A DNA stretch of 64,000 nt from Streptomyces sp. WZ-12. GTDB lineage: Bacteria > Actinomycetota > Actinomycetes > Streptomycetales > Streptomycetaceae. The stretch covers positions 7,985,001-8,049,000 of the forward strand of contig NZ_CP118574.1 in NCBI RefSeq assembly GCF_028898845.1, given 5' to 3'. This document shows, in pieces, positions 55,328 to 64,000 of the stretch. The notes below the pieces were generated by a model, which did not search any database, was not told the DNA's origin, and saw nothing but the letters and a program-made list of their open reading frames with translations. The position numbers and the translations under genes were made by a program. Each line of letters opens with the position of its first letter. The first letter of the stretch is position 1.

Positions 55328-56781
55328 GCCCCGATCCGGACGCAGATGTTGGTGGGTTCGGAGAAGAAGTCCAGGGAGTGCTGGCCGCCCTCCCGGCCGA
55401 CGCCGGACGCCTTCCGGCCGCCGAACGGGGTGCGCAGGTCGCGCAGGTTCCAGCAGTTGACCCACACGATGCCGGCCTCGATGCGCGGCGCCACCCGGTG
55501 CGCCCGGGACAGGTCGCGGGTCCACACCGTCGCGGCCAGGCCGTAGGGGCTGTCGTTGGCGAGCTCGACCGCCTCCTCCTCGGTGTCGAAGGGGGCGATG
55601 TGGCAGACCGGTCCGAAGACCTCCTCGGTGACCGCGCGGGCGGTCGACGGCAGTCCGGTGAGCACGGTCGGCTCGGCGTAGAAGCCGTTGTCGCGGTCGT
55701 CGCCGAAGACCGGGGCGCTGCCGCCGGCGACGACCGTCGCGCCCTCCTCGACCGCCGACTTGAAGTACGACAGCACCTTGTCGCGGTGGCGCGCGGAGAT
55801 CATCGGCCCGTAGCCGGAGAGCTTGCGGGCCTGCGCGCCCAGTGCGGTGACGAACCGGTCGAAGACCGGGCGCTCGACGTAGACCCGCTCGGTGCACAGG
55901 CAGATCTGTCCGGAGTGGGTGAACGCCGACCGGAGCGTGCCGGCCACCGCCTCGTCGAGGTCGGCGTCGGCGAAGACCAACGCCGGGTTCTTGCCGCCGA
56001 GTTCGAAGGAGACCGGGGTGACGTGGTCGGCGGCGGCGCGCATGATGGCGGCGCCGGTGGCCGACTCGCCGGTGAAGGCGATGGCGTCCACGTCCGGGTG
56101 CGCGGTGAGGAACTCGCCCGCGGCGCCCGGCCCGTGCCCGTGGACGACGTTGAACGCGCCGTCCGGCAGCCCCACTTCGTCGATCACATCGGCCAGCAGC
56201 GTCGCCGTCGAGGGGGTTTCCTCCGAGGGCTTGGCGACCACCGCGTTGCCGGCCGCCAGCGCGGGGGCGACCTTCCAGGTGAGCAGCAGCAGTGGGAGGT
56301 TCCACGGCGCGATCACGGCGACCACGCCGAGCGGGCGGCGGACGGTGTAGTTCAGCGCCTGTCCGGTGCCGTCGCTCCAACCGGGCACGTCGGTGAGGTA
56401 GGCGCGCTCCGACTGGCCGTAGAGCAGGTCGGCGTAGGCGCGGAAGTTGCCGATGGCGCGCGGGACGTCGACGGTGGCGGCCAGTTCGCGGGGTTTGCCG
56501 GTGTCGGCCGACTCCGCCGCCACGAACGCCTCGAAGCGCCGCTCGATGCCGTCGGCGATCATCCGCAGCGCGGCGGCCCGCTCGGTCGCCCCGGCCCGGC
56601 CCCAGGGGCCCCGCAGCGCCTGGCGCGCCGCGCGCACCGCCGCGTCGACCGTCTCGCGGGACGCCTCCGGGACCCGTCCGACGACCGTCCCGTTCACCGG
56701 GTCGACGAGCGGGAAGCCGCCACCGGTGGCCTCGGGCTCCGGGGGCTGGAACGCCCCGCCGATGTAGTGCGCCGGCTGCAT
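55324..56781 (-). CDS. nbaE: 2-aminomuconate 6-semialdehyde dehydrogenase (ALDH)
   Basis: A 485-residue NAD-dependent aldehyde dehydrogenase. [15 protein letters not shown] and [12 protein letters not shown] are the NAD-binding parts, [12 protein letters not shown] holds the general-base Glu, and [12 protein letters not shown] the catalytic Cys. The sequence belongs with hydroxymuconic/aminomuconic semialdehyde dehydrogenases. ATG 56781 follows GAGAGGAG. It is the first gene of the operon. Symbol by analogy. Confidence 0.92.
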   Translation of the reverse strand: MQPAHYIGGAFQPPEPEATGGGFPLVDPVNGTVVGRVPEASRETVDAAVRAARQALRGPWGRAGATERAAALRMIADGIERRFEAFVAAESADTGKPRELAATVDVPRAIGNFRAYADLLYGQSERAYLTDVPGWSDGTGQALNYTVRRPLGVVAVIAPWNLPLLLLTWKVAPALAAGNAVVAKPSEETPSTATLLADVIDEVGLPDGAFNVVHGHGPGAAGEFLTAHPDVDAIAFTGESATGAAIMRAAADHVTPVSFELGGKNPALVFADADLDEAVAGTLRSAFTHSGQICLCTERVYVERPVFDRFVTALGAQARKLSGYGPMISARHRDKVLSYFKSAVEEGATVVAGGSAPVFGDDRDNGFYAEPTVLTGLPSTARAVTEEVFGPVCHIAPFDTEEEAVELANDSPYGLAATVWTRDLSRAHRVAPRIEAGIVWVNCWNLRDLRTPFGGRKASGVGREGGQHSLDFFSEPTNICVRIGA

Positions 56782-56871
56782 ACTGATACCGCTCCTCTCG
56801 GGTGGTTCCCGGACCGGTTTCGCCCGCCGGTCCGTGCGCTCATCATTCGTCGCCCGAGATATGCTCGTCCA

Positions 56872-56894
56872 ATACCAATTCGCAAGACAGGTAT
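56872..56894. promoter_or_regulatory. LysR-type dyad between the operon and lysR
   Basis: ATACC (56872-56876) and GGTAT (56890-56894) form an inverted pair over 23 bp, with a further GGGTAT 17 bp on. It lies in the divergent gap (178 bp) in an AT-rich patch, the typical place for a LysR-type regulator to control both sides. Confidence 0.45.
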
Positions 56895-56958
56895 AGCGAT
56901 TCGGGTATATCGATGCGGGTGTGGCCGCGGGGTCGGACCCGGTAGGGGTGAGGGCGGG

Positions 56959-57897
56959 ATGGACTTACTGAACGGACGGCTCAAGCTGCGGCACCTGGTG
57001 CTGGCGGTGGCCATCGAGGAACACGGCAGCGTGCTGCGCGCCGCCGAACACCTGCGGCTGGCGCAGCCCGCAGTGACCCGGAGCCTGCGCGAACTCGAAG
57101 ACATCCTGGGCGTGGAGCTGTTCTCCCGCGGCCCCCGGGGCGCCGCGCCGACGCTCTTCGGCGCGGCCTTCATCGAGCACGCCCGCTCCGTCCTCGCCGA
57201 ACTGCGCCGCGCCGGCGAACGGATCACCGGGCTCGCCGACGGGGAGGTGGGCACGGTCACCGTCGGCACCCTCATCGCCGGCTCCAACGTTCTGCTCCCC
57301 AGGGCCATCGCCGCGCTGAAGGCCACCCGTCCTGGCATCACCGTCGTCGTCCAGGAGGCCCCCTTCGACACCCAGGTGCCCCGGCTGCTGGACGGCGAGA
57401 TCGACCTGATCCTGGGTCGGCTCAACCCCATCGACGACCAGCCGGCGCTGCGCCAACTCACCCTCTACCGCGAGCCGGTGCAGCTCGTCGCCCGCCCCGA
57501 CCACCCGGCCCGCTCCCGCCCCGACCTGACCCTCGCCGACCTCCTCCAACACCCCTGGGTCCTCCCGCTCCGCCAGACCGCCCTGCGACAGGAACTGGAG
57601 GAGGTGTTCCGCGACGCCGGCCTGCCGCTCCCCGCCAACCGCGTGGAGTGCTCCTCGGCCCTCACCGTGCGCACCCTCGTCCGCGACACCGACATGATCG
57701 CGGCGCTCCCGGAACTGGTGGCCCGCACCAACGGCGAGGTCCTCCCGCTGCCCATCCCGCTGGAGCCGGTACGCCGCACGGTCGGCGTGACCCTGCCGGA
57801 CCGGCGCCCGCTCACGCCGTCGGCCCGGCTGATGCTGGATCATCTGGAGGAACAGGCGGTCGAGTTGACCGGGCCGCAGGGGGAGGCGCCGGCGTGA
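56959..57897 (+). CDS. LysR-family regulator of the 3-hydroxyanthranilate operon
   Basis: A 312-residue LysR regulator. Residues 10-60 form the winged helix-turn-helix (LKLRHLVLAVAIEEHGSVLR, then AQPAVTRSLRELEDILGVELFSRG), and the rest is the effector-binding Rossmann-like domain (GTVTVGTLIAGSNVLLPRAI). Divergent position and comparison with NbaR suggest activation of the catabolic operon by an aromatic or muconate intermediate. It was chosen from ATG 56959. Confidence 0.9.
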   Translation: MDLLNGRLKLRHLVLAVAIEEHGSVLRAAEHLRLAQPAVTRSLRELEDILGVELFSRGPRGAAPTLFGAAFIEHARSVLAELRRAGERITGLADGEVGTVTVGTLIAGSNVLLPRAIAALKATRPGITVVVQEAPFDTQVPRLLDGEIDLILGRLNPIDDQPALRQLTLYREPVQLVARPDHPARSRPDLTLADLLQHPWVLPLRQTALRQELEEVFRDAGLPLPANRVECSSALTVRTLVRDTDMIAALPELVARTNGEVLPLPIPLEPVRRTVGVTLPDRRPLTPSARLMLDHLEEQAVELTGPQGEAPA

Positions 57898-58053
57898 GGG
57901 CGCTTGCCTGACACGGAGCGTGGGACGGGGGGCCGTTGGCTCGGACCGGCGCAGTCGGGATAGAACGGGCACAGTAGGTGTGCGGCAGATCCACCACGGG
58001 TGCGCGGCACAGTGCGACAGAGCGCGTAACAGTGATGCACGAAGGGTGAGCAG

Positions 58054-59538
58054 ATGACGCAGGACAGCGACCAGATCGTGGCCACGGAGCGGGGCCGGGT
58101 CCGCGGCCGGGCCGAGGACGGGGTGGCGGCCTTCCGCGGCATCCCCTACGCCGCCTCGCCCGTCGGCGAGTTGCGGTTCGCCCCGCCCCAACCGTGCGCG
58201 CAGTGGTCGGACATACGGGACGCGCTGCGCGCCGGACCCGCCGCGCCCCAGAGCCCGTCCCGGCTGGAGGCGGTCATGGGCCGCCGCACCCCCGACTGGG
58301 ACGAGGACGGCTGCCTCACCCTCAACGTCTTCGGCCCGCCAGCGGACCGACGGGACGGCCCGCCCCGCCCGGTCCTGCTGTGGTTCCACGGCGGCGGCTT
58401 CAGCAGCGGCTCCGGCGGCTGGGACTGGTACGACGGCGCCCGGCTCGCCGCCCGCGGCGACCTGGTCGTGGTCACCGCCAACTACCGCCTGGGAGCGCTC
58501 GGTTACCTCCACCTCCCGCAGATCGGCGCGGACAACCTCGGCTCCCAGGACCAGGCGGCGGCGCTGCGCTGGGTACGGGACAACATCGCGGCGTTCGGCG
58601 GCGACCCGGACGCCGTGACGGTCGGTGGCCAGTCAGCCGGCGCGTTCTCGGCCCTGGCGCTCGCGACCGATCCGGAGACCAGCGGGCTCGTCCGCCGCGT
58701 CCTGCTGCAGAGCGGCCCCTGGGGCCTGCCGCCGCAGGACCCCGCCCTGGCCGCCGAGCACGCCCAGGCATACCTCCGCCTCCTCGACGTGGCCGACCAG
58801 CCCGACCCGGGCAAGGCCCTCCGCGCCCTCCCGGTCGACCAACTCATCGCCACCCACGGCACATTGGCCCTGCAGGTCGCCCAGGCGGGCAGCGTCGCCC
58901 CGGCGATGTACCCGGTGCTCGGCGGCGCGGGCAACCCCCATGCCTGGCGCGACGCGCTGGCCGCCGGCGCCCTGGACGGCAAGGACCTGCTGATCGGCAC
59001 CACCCGCGACGAGATGGCCGCGTTCCTGGGCCTGGTCCCCGCCATCCAGTCCCTCAGCCGCGCGGATGCCCTGGCGGGCCTCGCCCGCCTGGCTCCCGGC
59101 GACGGCGCGGCCGAGCGGCTCTACCAGCGGTACGCCGACCAACTCCCCGGCGCCACGCCGGGGCGGATCGTCATCGCCGCCCAGTCCGACACCGATTTCC
59201 GCAACGGCGCACTGGAGATCGCCGACCACCACGCAGCCGCCGGCAACCCCACCCACGTCTACCAGTTCGACTACGCCGCCCCCGGCGCGGACAACCCCCT
59301 CGGCGCCTGCCACTGCGTCGAACTGCCCTTCCTCTTCGGCACGTTCGACGCCTTCGTCGACAGCCCCATGCTCGGCCACCCGGACGCCGCCGCCCGCGCG
59401 CTCGGCGACGCCTTCGCCGACGCCGTCGCCACCTTCGTCGCCACCGGCACCCCGCAGGGCATCCCGGCCTACGCGCCCGCCGCCCCCGACCGCGTCCGCC
59501 ACTTCGCCCCCACCCTGGCACAGGACGCCGGACGCTGA
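58054..59538 (+). CDS. type B carboxylesterase
   Basis: A 494-residue alpha/beta hydrolase. The oxyanion loop is WFHGGGFSSGSG, the nucleophile elbow GGQSAGAFSALAL (Ser), and CHCVELPFLFG holds the catalytic His region. Architecture matches carboxylesterase/para-nitrobenzyl esterase. No signal peptide is visible, so it is cytoplasmic. ATG 58054 was used; a second gene nearby in the same direction is not coupled. Substrate unknown. Confidence 0.9.
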   Translation: MTQDSDQIVATERGRVRGRAEDGVAAFRGIPYAASPVGELRFAPPQPCAQWSDIRDALRAGPAAPQSPSRLEAVMGRRTPDWDEDGCLTLNVFGPPADRRDGPPRPVLLWFHGGGFSSGSGGWDWYDGARLAARGDLVVVTANYRLGALGYLHLPQIGADNLGSQDQAAALRWVRDNIAAFGGDPDAVTVGGQSAGAFSALALATDPETSGLVRRVLLQSGPWGLPPQDPALAAEHAQAYLRLLDVADQPDPGKALRALPVDQLIATHGTLALQVAQAGSVAPAMYPVLGGAGNPHAWRDALAAGALDGKDLLIGTTRDEMAAFLGLVPAIQSLSRADALAGLARLAPGDGAAERLYQRYADQLPGATPGRIVIAAQSDTDFRNGALEIADHHAAAGNPTHVYQFDYAAPGADNPLGACHCVELPFLFGTFDAFVDSPMLGHPDAAARALGDAFADAVATFVATGTPQGIPAYAPAAPDRVRHFAPTLAQDAGR

Positions 59539-59574
59539 CCGCGCGCCCCGGGCCGCCGCAGGCAGCGCCCCCGG

Positions 59575-60036
59575 TCAGCGACCGGACAGCCCCGCCGCGG
59601 CGGCCCGCCGCACCAGCACCGACTGCTGCGCCAGCACCACCACCCCGAAGTAGAACAGCACGGTCACCGCGCCCAGTTGGGCCGCGACCGCGGTGTCGAT
59701 CAGGAAGTGCTGCCCCAGGCCGACGACCCACAACGCCGCGGTGAGCACCGTGCCCCGCCGCATCACCCGCCCGCCGCGCACCGACAGCCGCACCGTGAAC
59801 GCGCGCACCGCCGCCAGCACCACCCCGACCGCCAGGCTCGCCACGACCAGGGCACCGTCCCGCCACGACAACGGCGACGAGGTGACATACGCCCCGGTCT
59901 CGACCGCACCGATGACGAGCAGCACCAGGCCGACCCGGGACCGCTCCCGCAGCGGCCGCTCGGCGAGCTGCCGGGAGAGCAGCCACACCAGCACGACGGC
60001 GGTGATGGCGAGATTGGTGGCGGTGGGATTGTTCAT
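59575..60036 (-). CDS. membrane protein, 153 aa
   Basis: A 153-residue protein with four to five hydrophobic helices (about 8-22, 38-52, 62-80, 93-110 and 120-140). No family motif was recognised. Start ATG 60036; the ribosome binding site GGAAGG is 13 nt upstream. It is divergent from the histidine kinase gene; the 184-bp gap between the two starts could hold shared control. The adjacency suggests it could be linked to the kinase/regulator pair (inference). Confidence 0.7.
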   Translation of the reverse strand: MNNPTATNLAITAVVLVWLLSRQLAERPLRERSRVGLVLLVIGAVETGAYVTSSPLSWRDGALVVASLAVGVVLAAVRAFTVRLSVRGGRVMRRGTVLTAALWVVGLGQHFLIDTAVAAQLGAVTVLFYFGVVVLAQQSVLVRRAAAAGLSGR

Positions 60037-60220
60037 GACCCCCGGGACCTTCCCTACGGCGACGAGCGAGACGGGGCGGCGAACACCGCCCGACCACTCC
60101 ACCCTGCGGCCCGGCCGCCGCCCCCGGATCGGCCACCGGGTTGGAGAAATGGGTGGAGAAAGGGACGGAGACCACCCCCTCCGGACACCTCCCCGGCCCG
60201 CGATCCCGCAGGATGGAGCC

Positions 60221-61381
60221 GTGCGGAACGACAACGTCACCCCCAGGAGACCGGCCGGCGGGTTCCGGGACGGCCTCGACGCCACCCGGCTCCGCAGGCT
60301 CGCCCTGCACGCCCTGGGCCTGGCCCTCGCCGTGGTCCTCCACACCTTCACCGCCCACCCGCCCTGGAACAGCGCCGCGTTCGCCGCACTGCTCGCCCTG
60401 TGGGCGGGCACCGCGACCTTCCGGCACGTACTGCCGCGCCCCTGGCCGGACGCGACGTGGGGCGCGCTGCTCGTCGGCGGCGCGGTGCTGGCCGGGCTCA
60501 GCCCCACCGACCCCTCCGCGCCGGCGTTCACGGGGGCGGCCGGCCTGTTCATGCTGATCTCGTCCGCCGAGATCCCGGTGCGCCGGACCGGCGCCGCCCT
60601 CGCACTCGGCGTGGCCGGCTTCGTCCTCGCCCACGAAGCCGCCGGCGGCAACCCCCGGGTCGCCGTCTCGGTGCTGATCTCCGCCGTGACCGCCGGCGGC
60701 TTCGGCTTCCTCGCCCGCCTGAACGCCCTCGACCGCCGGACCGAACGCGGCGCCGCCGAGCGCCGGGCCGAGCACGCCGTACGGGAGGAACGCGCCAGGA
60801 TCGCCCGGGACATCCACGACGTCCTCGCCCACTCGCTCGGCGGCCTGGTGATCCAACTCGACGCCCTGGAGGCGGTGTCCATCGCCCGCGGCGCGGACCC
60901 GGACGTGCTGACCCGGGTCCGTGGCGCCCGCACCATGGCCGCGGACGGCCTGGTGGCCGCCAAGCGTGCCGTGGACGCCCTGCGCCGGCTCCCCGCCGAC
61001 ATCGACGCGGCCCTCGGCGAGATCGTCGCCGGCGTCCGCGCCCAGGGCATGACGGTGGAGGTCGACGTCCGGGGCGAGCCGTCCCGGGTCCCCGAACCGG
61101 TCGGCGAGGTCCTCGCCTCCCTCACCGTCGAGGCCCTGACCAACGCCCGCAAACACGCCCCCGGCGCACCCGTCGCCGTCATCGTGTCGGCCGGCCGGGA
61201 CACCGTGGAACTACGCGTCACCAACCGACTGCCCCCGCCCGCCGAACGCCCGGAACCCGACCTCCCGGGCGGCCACGGCATCCCCGGCATGCGCGAACGC
61301 GCCGAGATCGTCGGCGGCAGCCTGACCGCCGGCACGGCGAACGGAGACTGGATCGTGAAATGCCACGTGCCCTATGAGTAA
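60221..61381 (+). CDS. NarX-type membrane sensor histidine kinase
   Basis: A 386-residue kinase. An N-terminal block of about four to five membrane helices (residues 25-170) is followed by a HisKA_3 segment with phospho-acceptor His in ARIARDIHDVLAHSLGGLVIQL, and a HATPase domain (EALTNARKHAPG, then GHGIPGMRERAE). GTG 60221 follows GGATGGAG. It overlaps the response regulator gene by 8 bp. The sensed signal is unknown. Confidence 0.9.
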   Translation: MRNDNVTPRRPAGGFRDGLDATRLRRLALHALGLALAVVLHTFTAHPPWNSAAFAALLALWAGTATFRHVLPRPWPDATWGALLVGGAVLAGLSPTDPSAPAFTGAAGLFMLISSAEIPVRRTGAALALGVAGFVLAHEAAGGNPRVAVSVLISAVTAGGFGFLARLNALDRRTERGAAERRAEHAVREERARIARDIHDVLAHSLGGLVIQLDALEAVSIARGADPDVLTRVRGARTMAADGLVAAKRAVDALRRLPADIDAALGEIVAGVRAQGMTVEVDVRGEPSRVPEPVGEVLASLTVEALTNARKHAPGAPVAVIVSAGRDTVELRVTNRLPPPAERPEPDLPGGHGIPGMRERAEIVGGSLTAGTANGDWIVKCHVPYE

Positions 61382-62075
61382 CCAACCAACTCAACCGACG
61401 CCACCGACTCCGGCAAGCTCACGGAGCGGCCCGATCCGGGTGATCGTCGTCGACGACCAGGCCGCGGTGCGCGACGGCCTGGTGACCATCCTCGACCACG
61501 AACCCCACATCGACGTCGTCGGTTCCGCGGCCGACGGCGCCACCGCCGTCGACCTGGCCCGCCGACTGGCCCCCGCCGTGGTGCTGATGGACCTGCGGAT
61601 GCCCGGCGTCGACGGCGTCACCGCCACTCGCACCCTCACCACCCTCGACCCGGCCCCCGCGGTCCTGGTGCTCACCACCTACGCCGACGACGAGTCCATC
61701 GTCGGCGCCCTCCAGGCAGGCGCCGCCGGCTACCTCACCAAGAGTGCCGGACGCGCCCAGATCGTCTCCGCGATCACCGCCACCGCCGATGGACACCGCA
61801 CCTTCGCCCCCGAGATCGCCTCGGCCATGGTGCGCGGCCTCACGCACCGCACGGCCCTCGAACGCCTGGCCGCGGCACACGCGTTGACGGTCCAGGAGAC
61901 CCGGGTCCTCCAACTGCTCACCGAGCGCCGCACCAACCGCGCCATCGCCGAGGCCCTCTACGTCTCCATCGCCACCGTCAAGACCCACGTCAACAACCTC
62001 TTCGGCAAGCTCCACGTCACCAGCCGCGCGGAGGCCGCGTCCCTGGTCGAACGAGTCCGCGACCAGGGCCTCTAG
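61374..62075 (+). CDS. NarL/FixJ-type response regulator
   Basis: A 233-residue regulator. Receiver: VIVVDDQAAVRDGLV, phospho-acceptor Asp in VVLMDLRMPGVDG, then the LTTYADDES and GYLTKSAGRAQ segments. LuxR-type HTH: LTVQETRVLQLLTERRTNRAIAEALYVSIATVKTHVNNLFGKL. It overlaps the kinase gene by 8 bp, so the two form an operon and a cognate pair. Confidence 0.93.
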   Translation: MSNQPTQPTPPTPASSRSGPIRVIVVDDQAAVRDGLVTILDHEPHIDVVGSAADGATAVDLARRLAPAVVLMDLRMPGVDGVTATRTLTTLDPAPAVLVLTTYADDESIVGALQAGAAGYLTKSAGRAQIVSAITATADGHRTFAPEIASAMVRGLTHRTALERLAAAHALTVQETRVLQLLTERRTNRAIAEALYVSIATVKTHVNNLFGKLHVTSRAEAASLVERVRDQGL

Positions 62076-62150
62076 CCCGCCCCCTCCCTGACACCAACTC
62101 CCGGGAAACGCGGATGCGTTGGCTGGCAGTCCTTGACATGATGCGGCCGC

Positions 62151-62753
62151 ATGAAGGTACTCGTGATCGGGGCGACCGGGACGGTCGGCGCCGCCGTCGC
62201 CCGCGCGCTGCACCCCTCGCACCAGGTCGTAGCGGCATCACGCAACGGACCGTTGCGGATCGATCTTGAGCAACCCGCCTCCATGGAAGCGCTGTTCGCG
62301 GACGTGCCCGAACTCGACGCGGTGGTCTGCTGTGCCGCCGGTGGCCCGCTGGTGGACCTGGCATCGGTGACGGACGAGGCATTCGCCGACGGGATCCGCG
62401 GCAAGCTGCTGGGTCAAGTCGCATTGGCCCGACGCGCCGTGCACCACCTACGGGTCGGCGGATCCGTCACCCTGACCGGAGGCACCTTTTCCGCGCCTCT
62501 GCCCGGCGGCTCACTCGGAGCCCTGATCAACTCCGGCCTGGCGGGCTTCGTTCGCAACGCGGCCGCCGAACTGCCGCGCGACATCCGCCTCAACCTCGTC
62601 AGCCCCGGATGGATCACGGAGACGCTGGAGGACCTGGGCCCCGCCGGCGCGGAGTTGGCCAACGGGGCGTTGGGCACGCCGGCTTCCACGGTCGCCCAGG
62701 CATACGTACGGGTCGTGGAGGGCGCGATGAGCGGTCAAGTCATCCACCCGTGA
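62151..62753 (+). CDS. short-chain dehydrogenase/reductase
   Basis: A 200-residue SDR. VLVIGATGTVGAAVARAL is the NAD(P)-binding motif; the usual YxxxK is replaced, since the catalytic region reads SLGALINSGLAGFVRNAA with no Tyr-Lys pair. It resembles short SDRs of the YdfG-like subgroup (VSPGWITETL is conserved). Catalysis is therefore uncertain. Start ATG 62151. No operon link. Confidence 0.82.
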   Translation: MKVLVIGATGTVGAAVARALHPSHQVVAASRNGPLRIDLEQPASMEALFADVPELDAVVCCAAGGPLVDLASVTDEAFADGIRGKLLGQVALARRAVHHLRVGGSVTLTGGTFSAPLPGGSLGALINSGLAGFVRNAAAELPRDIRLNLVSPGWITETLEDLGPAGAELANGALGTPASTVAQAYVRVVEGAMSGQVIHP

Positions 62754-62928
62754 ACCGGGGCCCGTGATGCCGCCGGGCCGGCCCGACGTGCGGGTCGCCA
62801 GCCACCGCGAGTCCGCCACCCGCGCCTGGGTCCGCGCCCGGCACCTCAGCCTGGCCCGCCGTACAAGTAGCGGGGTTTTAGGCCCAGTTGACGAATCGCC
62901 CGCCGCCGGTGCGGTCAGCGGCTCGACG

Positions 62929-63873
62929 TCATGCAGCCCGTTCTGTCGTGGACCGGCGATGCGGGGAACTGCTGGTGTCGACGGGGAGACGGAGCCTGCC
63001 TGTCAGGGCGAGGTAGGCGACCAGGGCGGCGGTGGCGAGCCAGCCGGGCCAGCCGGTGAGGCCCATGTGGAGTGGGTCCAACGTGGCGGTGGGGTCCGCG
63101 GCTTGCTTGACCATGCCGACGCTCGCCGTGCTGACGAAGGCGTGGGCGAGCACGGCGGGCAGCACAGACCCGGAGCGCAGCCGCAGCCAGGTGAAGACGG
63201 GGAGGATGAGGGTGCAGCTGATCAGCATGGCGGGCACGGAGACGTACCAGGGCCTGCCTGGATACTGGCCACCCATCAGGAGCGTCGGAAGGTGCCAGAG
63301 GGCGAAGGCGCAGCCGGTGAGCAGGTAGGCCGGGAGCAGGCGGCTGCCATTCCGGGACCGGGCCAGGCGTGGGAACAGGTAGCCCTGCCAGCCCAGTTCC
63401 TCGCCGAAGAAGAGTGGCAGCGACACCGCGATCTGGAGGAGCGTGCTGGCCGCCCATGTGGCTGTTGGCGCCCAGTGCAGTTCGCCCAGCGGGTAGGCGC
63501 CCGTTGCGGTGCCGATGGTGAGTGCGGCGACGGTGAGGCCGGCGGGGACGGCGAGCCCCATCAGGCAGGCCCGCACACCCCGGCCCCACGGGCGTGGCCA
63601 GCGTAGGGCGAGGGCATCCCGTAGGAGGCCGCCCCGCTCCACCAGCCGGTTGACGAGGATCGCGGCGAGGGCCGGGGCGAACATCGCCGCCGCGATGCAC
63701 ACCTCCGCCAACGCACTGGTCTCCTCCCGTGCGTCACTCCGCTGGAACCCATCGATCAACAGCGGTGACATCGCCGCCCACATGCCCAAGTTGGCGAGCG
63801 TGAGGTATACCAAGGGCCCGCGCCACCGGCGGACGGGCTCCTGCCCCACCGAGAGGGCCGAGACGTTCGTCAT
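62929..63873 (-). CDS. CPBP-family (CAAX) intramembrane metalloprotease
   Basis: A 314-residue membrane protein with about eight helices. The conserved CPBP motifs are visible: FFGEELGWQGYLFPRL (Glu-Glu, Arg), FALWHLPTLLMGG (His), and a further His in VLAHAFVSTASVG. Members cleave prenylated proteins or bacteriocin and pheromone peptides, and some confer self-immunity. ATG 63873. No RiPP gene is nearby, so a general role is assumed. Confidence 0.88.
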   Translation of the reverse strand: MTNVSALSVGQEPVRRWRGPLVYLTLANLGMWAAMSPLLIDGFQRSDAREETSALAEVCIAAAMFAPALAAILVNRLVERGGLLRDALALRWPRPWGRGVRACLMGLAVPAGLTVAALTIGTATGAYPLGELHWAPTATWAASTLLQIAVSLPLFFGEELGWQGYLFPRLARSRNGSRLLPAYLLTGCAFALWHLPTLLMGGQYPGRPWYVSVPAMLISCTLILPVFTWLRLRSGSVLPAVLAHAFVSTASVGMVKQAADPTATLDPLHMGLTGWPGWLATAALVAYLALTGRLRLPVDTSSSPHRRSTTERAA

Positions 63874-64000
63874 GGCGAGGACGCTACGGAGCGTCGAGGG
63901 CGCAGGGAATCCGGCTGTCCCCTGCGCGTCCCCTCCCGGTACCTCCAGCGGGTGAGGTAGGGCCAGCCCCAACAGGCCGTGTCCGCGGGGGCGTTCAGAG

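Noticed and set aside
59534..59579. GCTGACC/GGTCAGC pair as a terminator between the esterase and membrane protein genes
   Set aside because: Arms are 7 bp with a 32-nt loop, and they contain the two stop codons, so chance is likely.

Overview
The window is high-GC, densely packed chromosomal DNA of a Streptomyces or close relative. The signs are roughly 70 % GC with G/C-biased third codon positions, many GTG starts, ATGA stop/start overlaps, and family content typical of the genus: SigF/SigB-type sigma factor with RsbW-like kinase, XRE regulator with a small partner, NsrR, a DevR/OsdR dormancy regulator and lanthipeptide genes. No rRNA, tRNA, CRISPR array or complete insertion sequence was seen.

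Layout. 1-7.5 kb: truncated ketoacyl synthase III gene, a NodB-type deacetylase behind a MerR-like dyad, a ClpC-like unfoldase, and a full cytochrome P450/ferredoxin reductase/[3Fe-4S] ferredoxin operon. 8-13 kb: membrane acyltransferase, flavin monooxygenase, secreted serine hydrolase and a small secreted protein. 13-18 kb: three-subunit molybdenum hydroxylase with a divergent TetR gene and palindromic operator. 18-22.5 kb: XRE regulator with a small Cys-containing partner, then an operon of GNAT, PLP lyase-like and TauD-type dioxygenase genes behind three direct repeats.

22.9-30.2 kb is an oxygen/dormancy locus: PPOX-fold protein, flavohaemoprotein, DevR-like response regulator, DosS-like GAF kinase and an orphan haem-copper oxidase subunit I with a small membrane protein. 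Near-identical GGGCCG-TT-CGGCCC palindromes lie in all three control regions. 31-40 kb holds acetyltransferases, a frameshifted small gene, a hexanucleotide microsatellite, a second flavohaemoglobin with an NsrR regulator (each preceded by a 23-bp dyad), a DUF318 permease, and a methyltransferase whose promoter and start codon lie inside palindromes.

40.6-46.3 kb is a compact class I lanthipeptide cluster with a split dehydratase (elimination and glutamylation proteins separate), a 53-residue precursor whose core parses into four Ser/Thr-to-Cys rings, a hairpin after the precursor, and a LanC cyclase. A macrolide-type glycosyltransferase lies just downstream. 48-49.4 kb: stress sigma factor and anti-sigma kinase.

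49.5-57.9 kb encodes a complete route from 3-hydroxyanthranilate through 2-aminomuconate to pyruvate and acetyl-CoA in eight co-directional genes with a divergent LysR regulator. 58-64 kb: carboxylesterase, membrane protein, NarL-type two-component system, SDR and CPBP protease.

Starts were chosen from ribosome binding sites and overlap patterns. All functional assignments rest on motif recognition without database searches.
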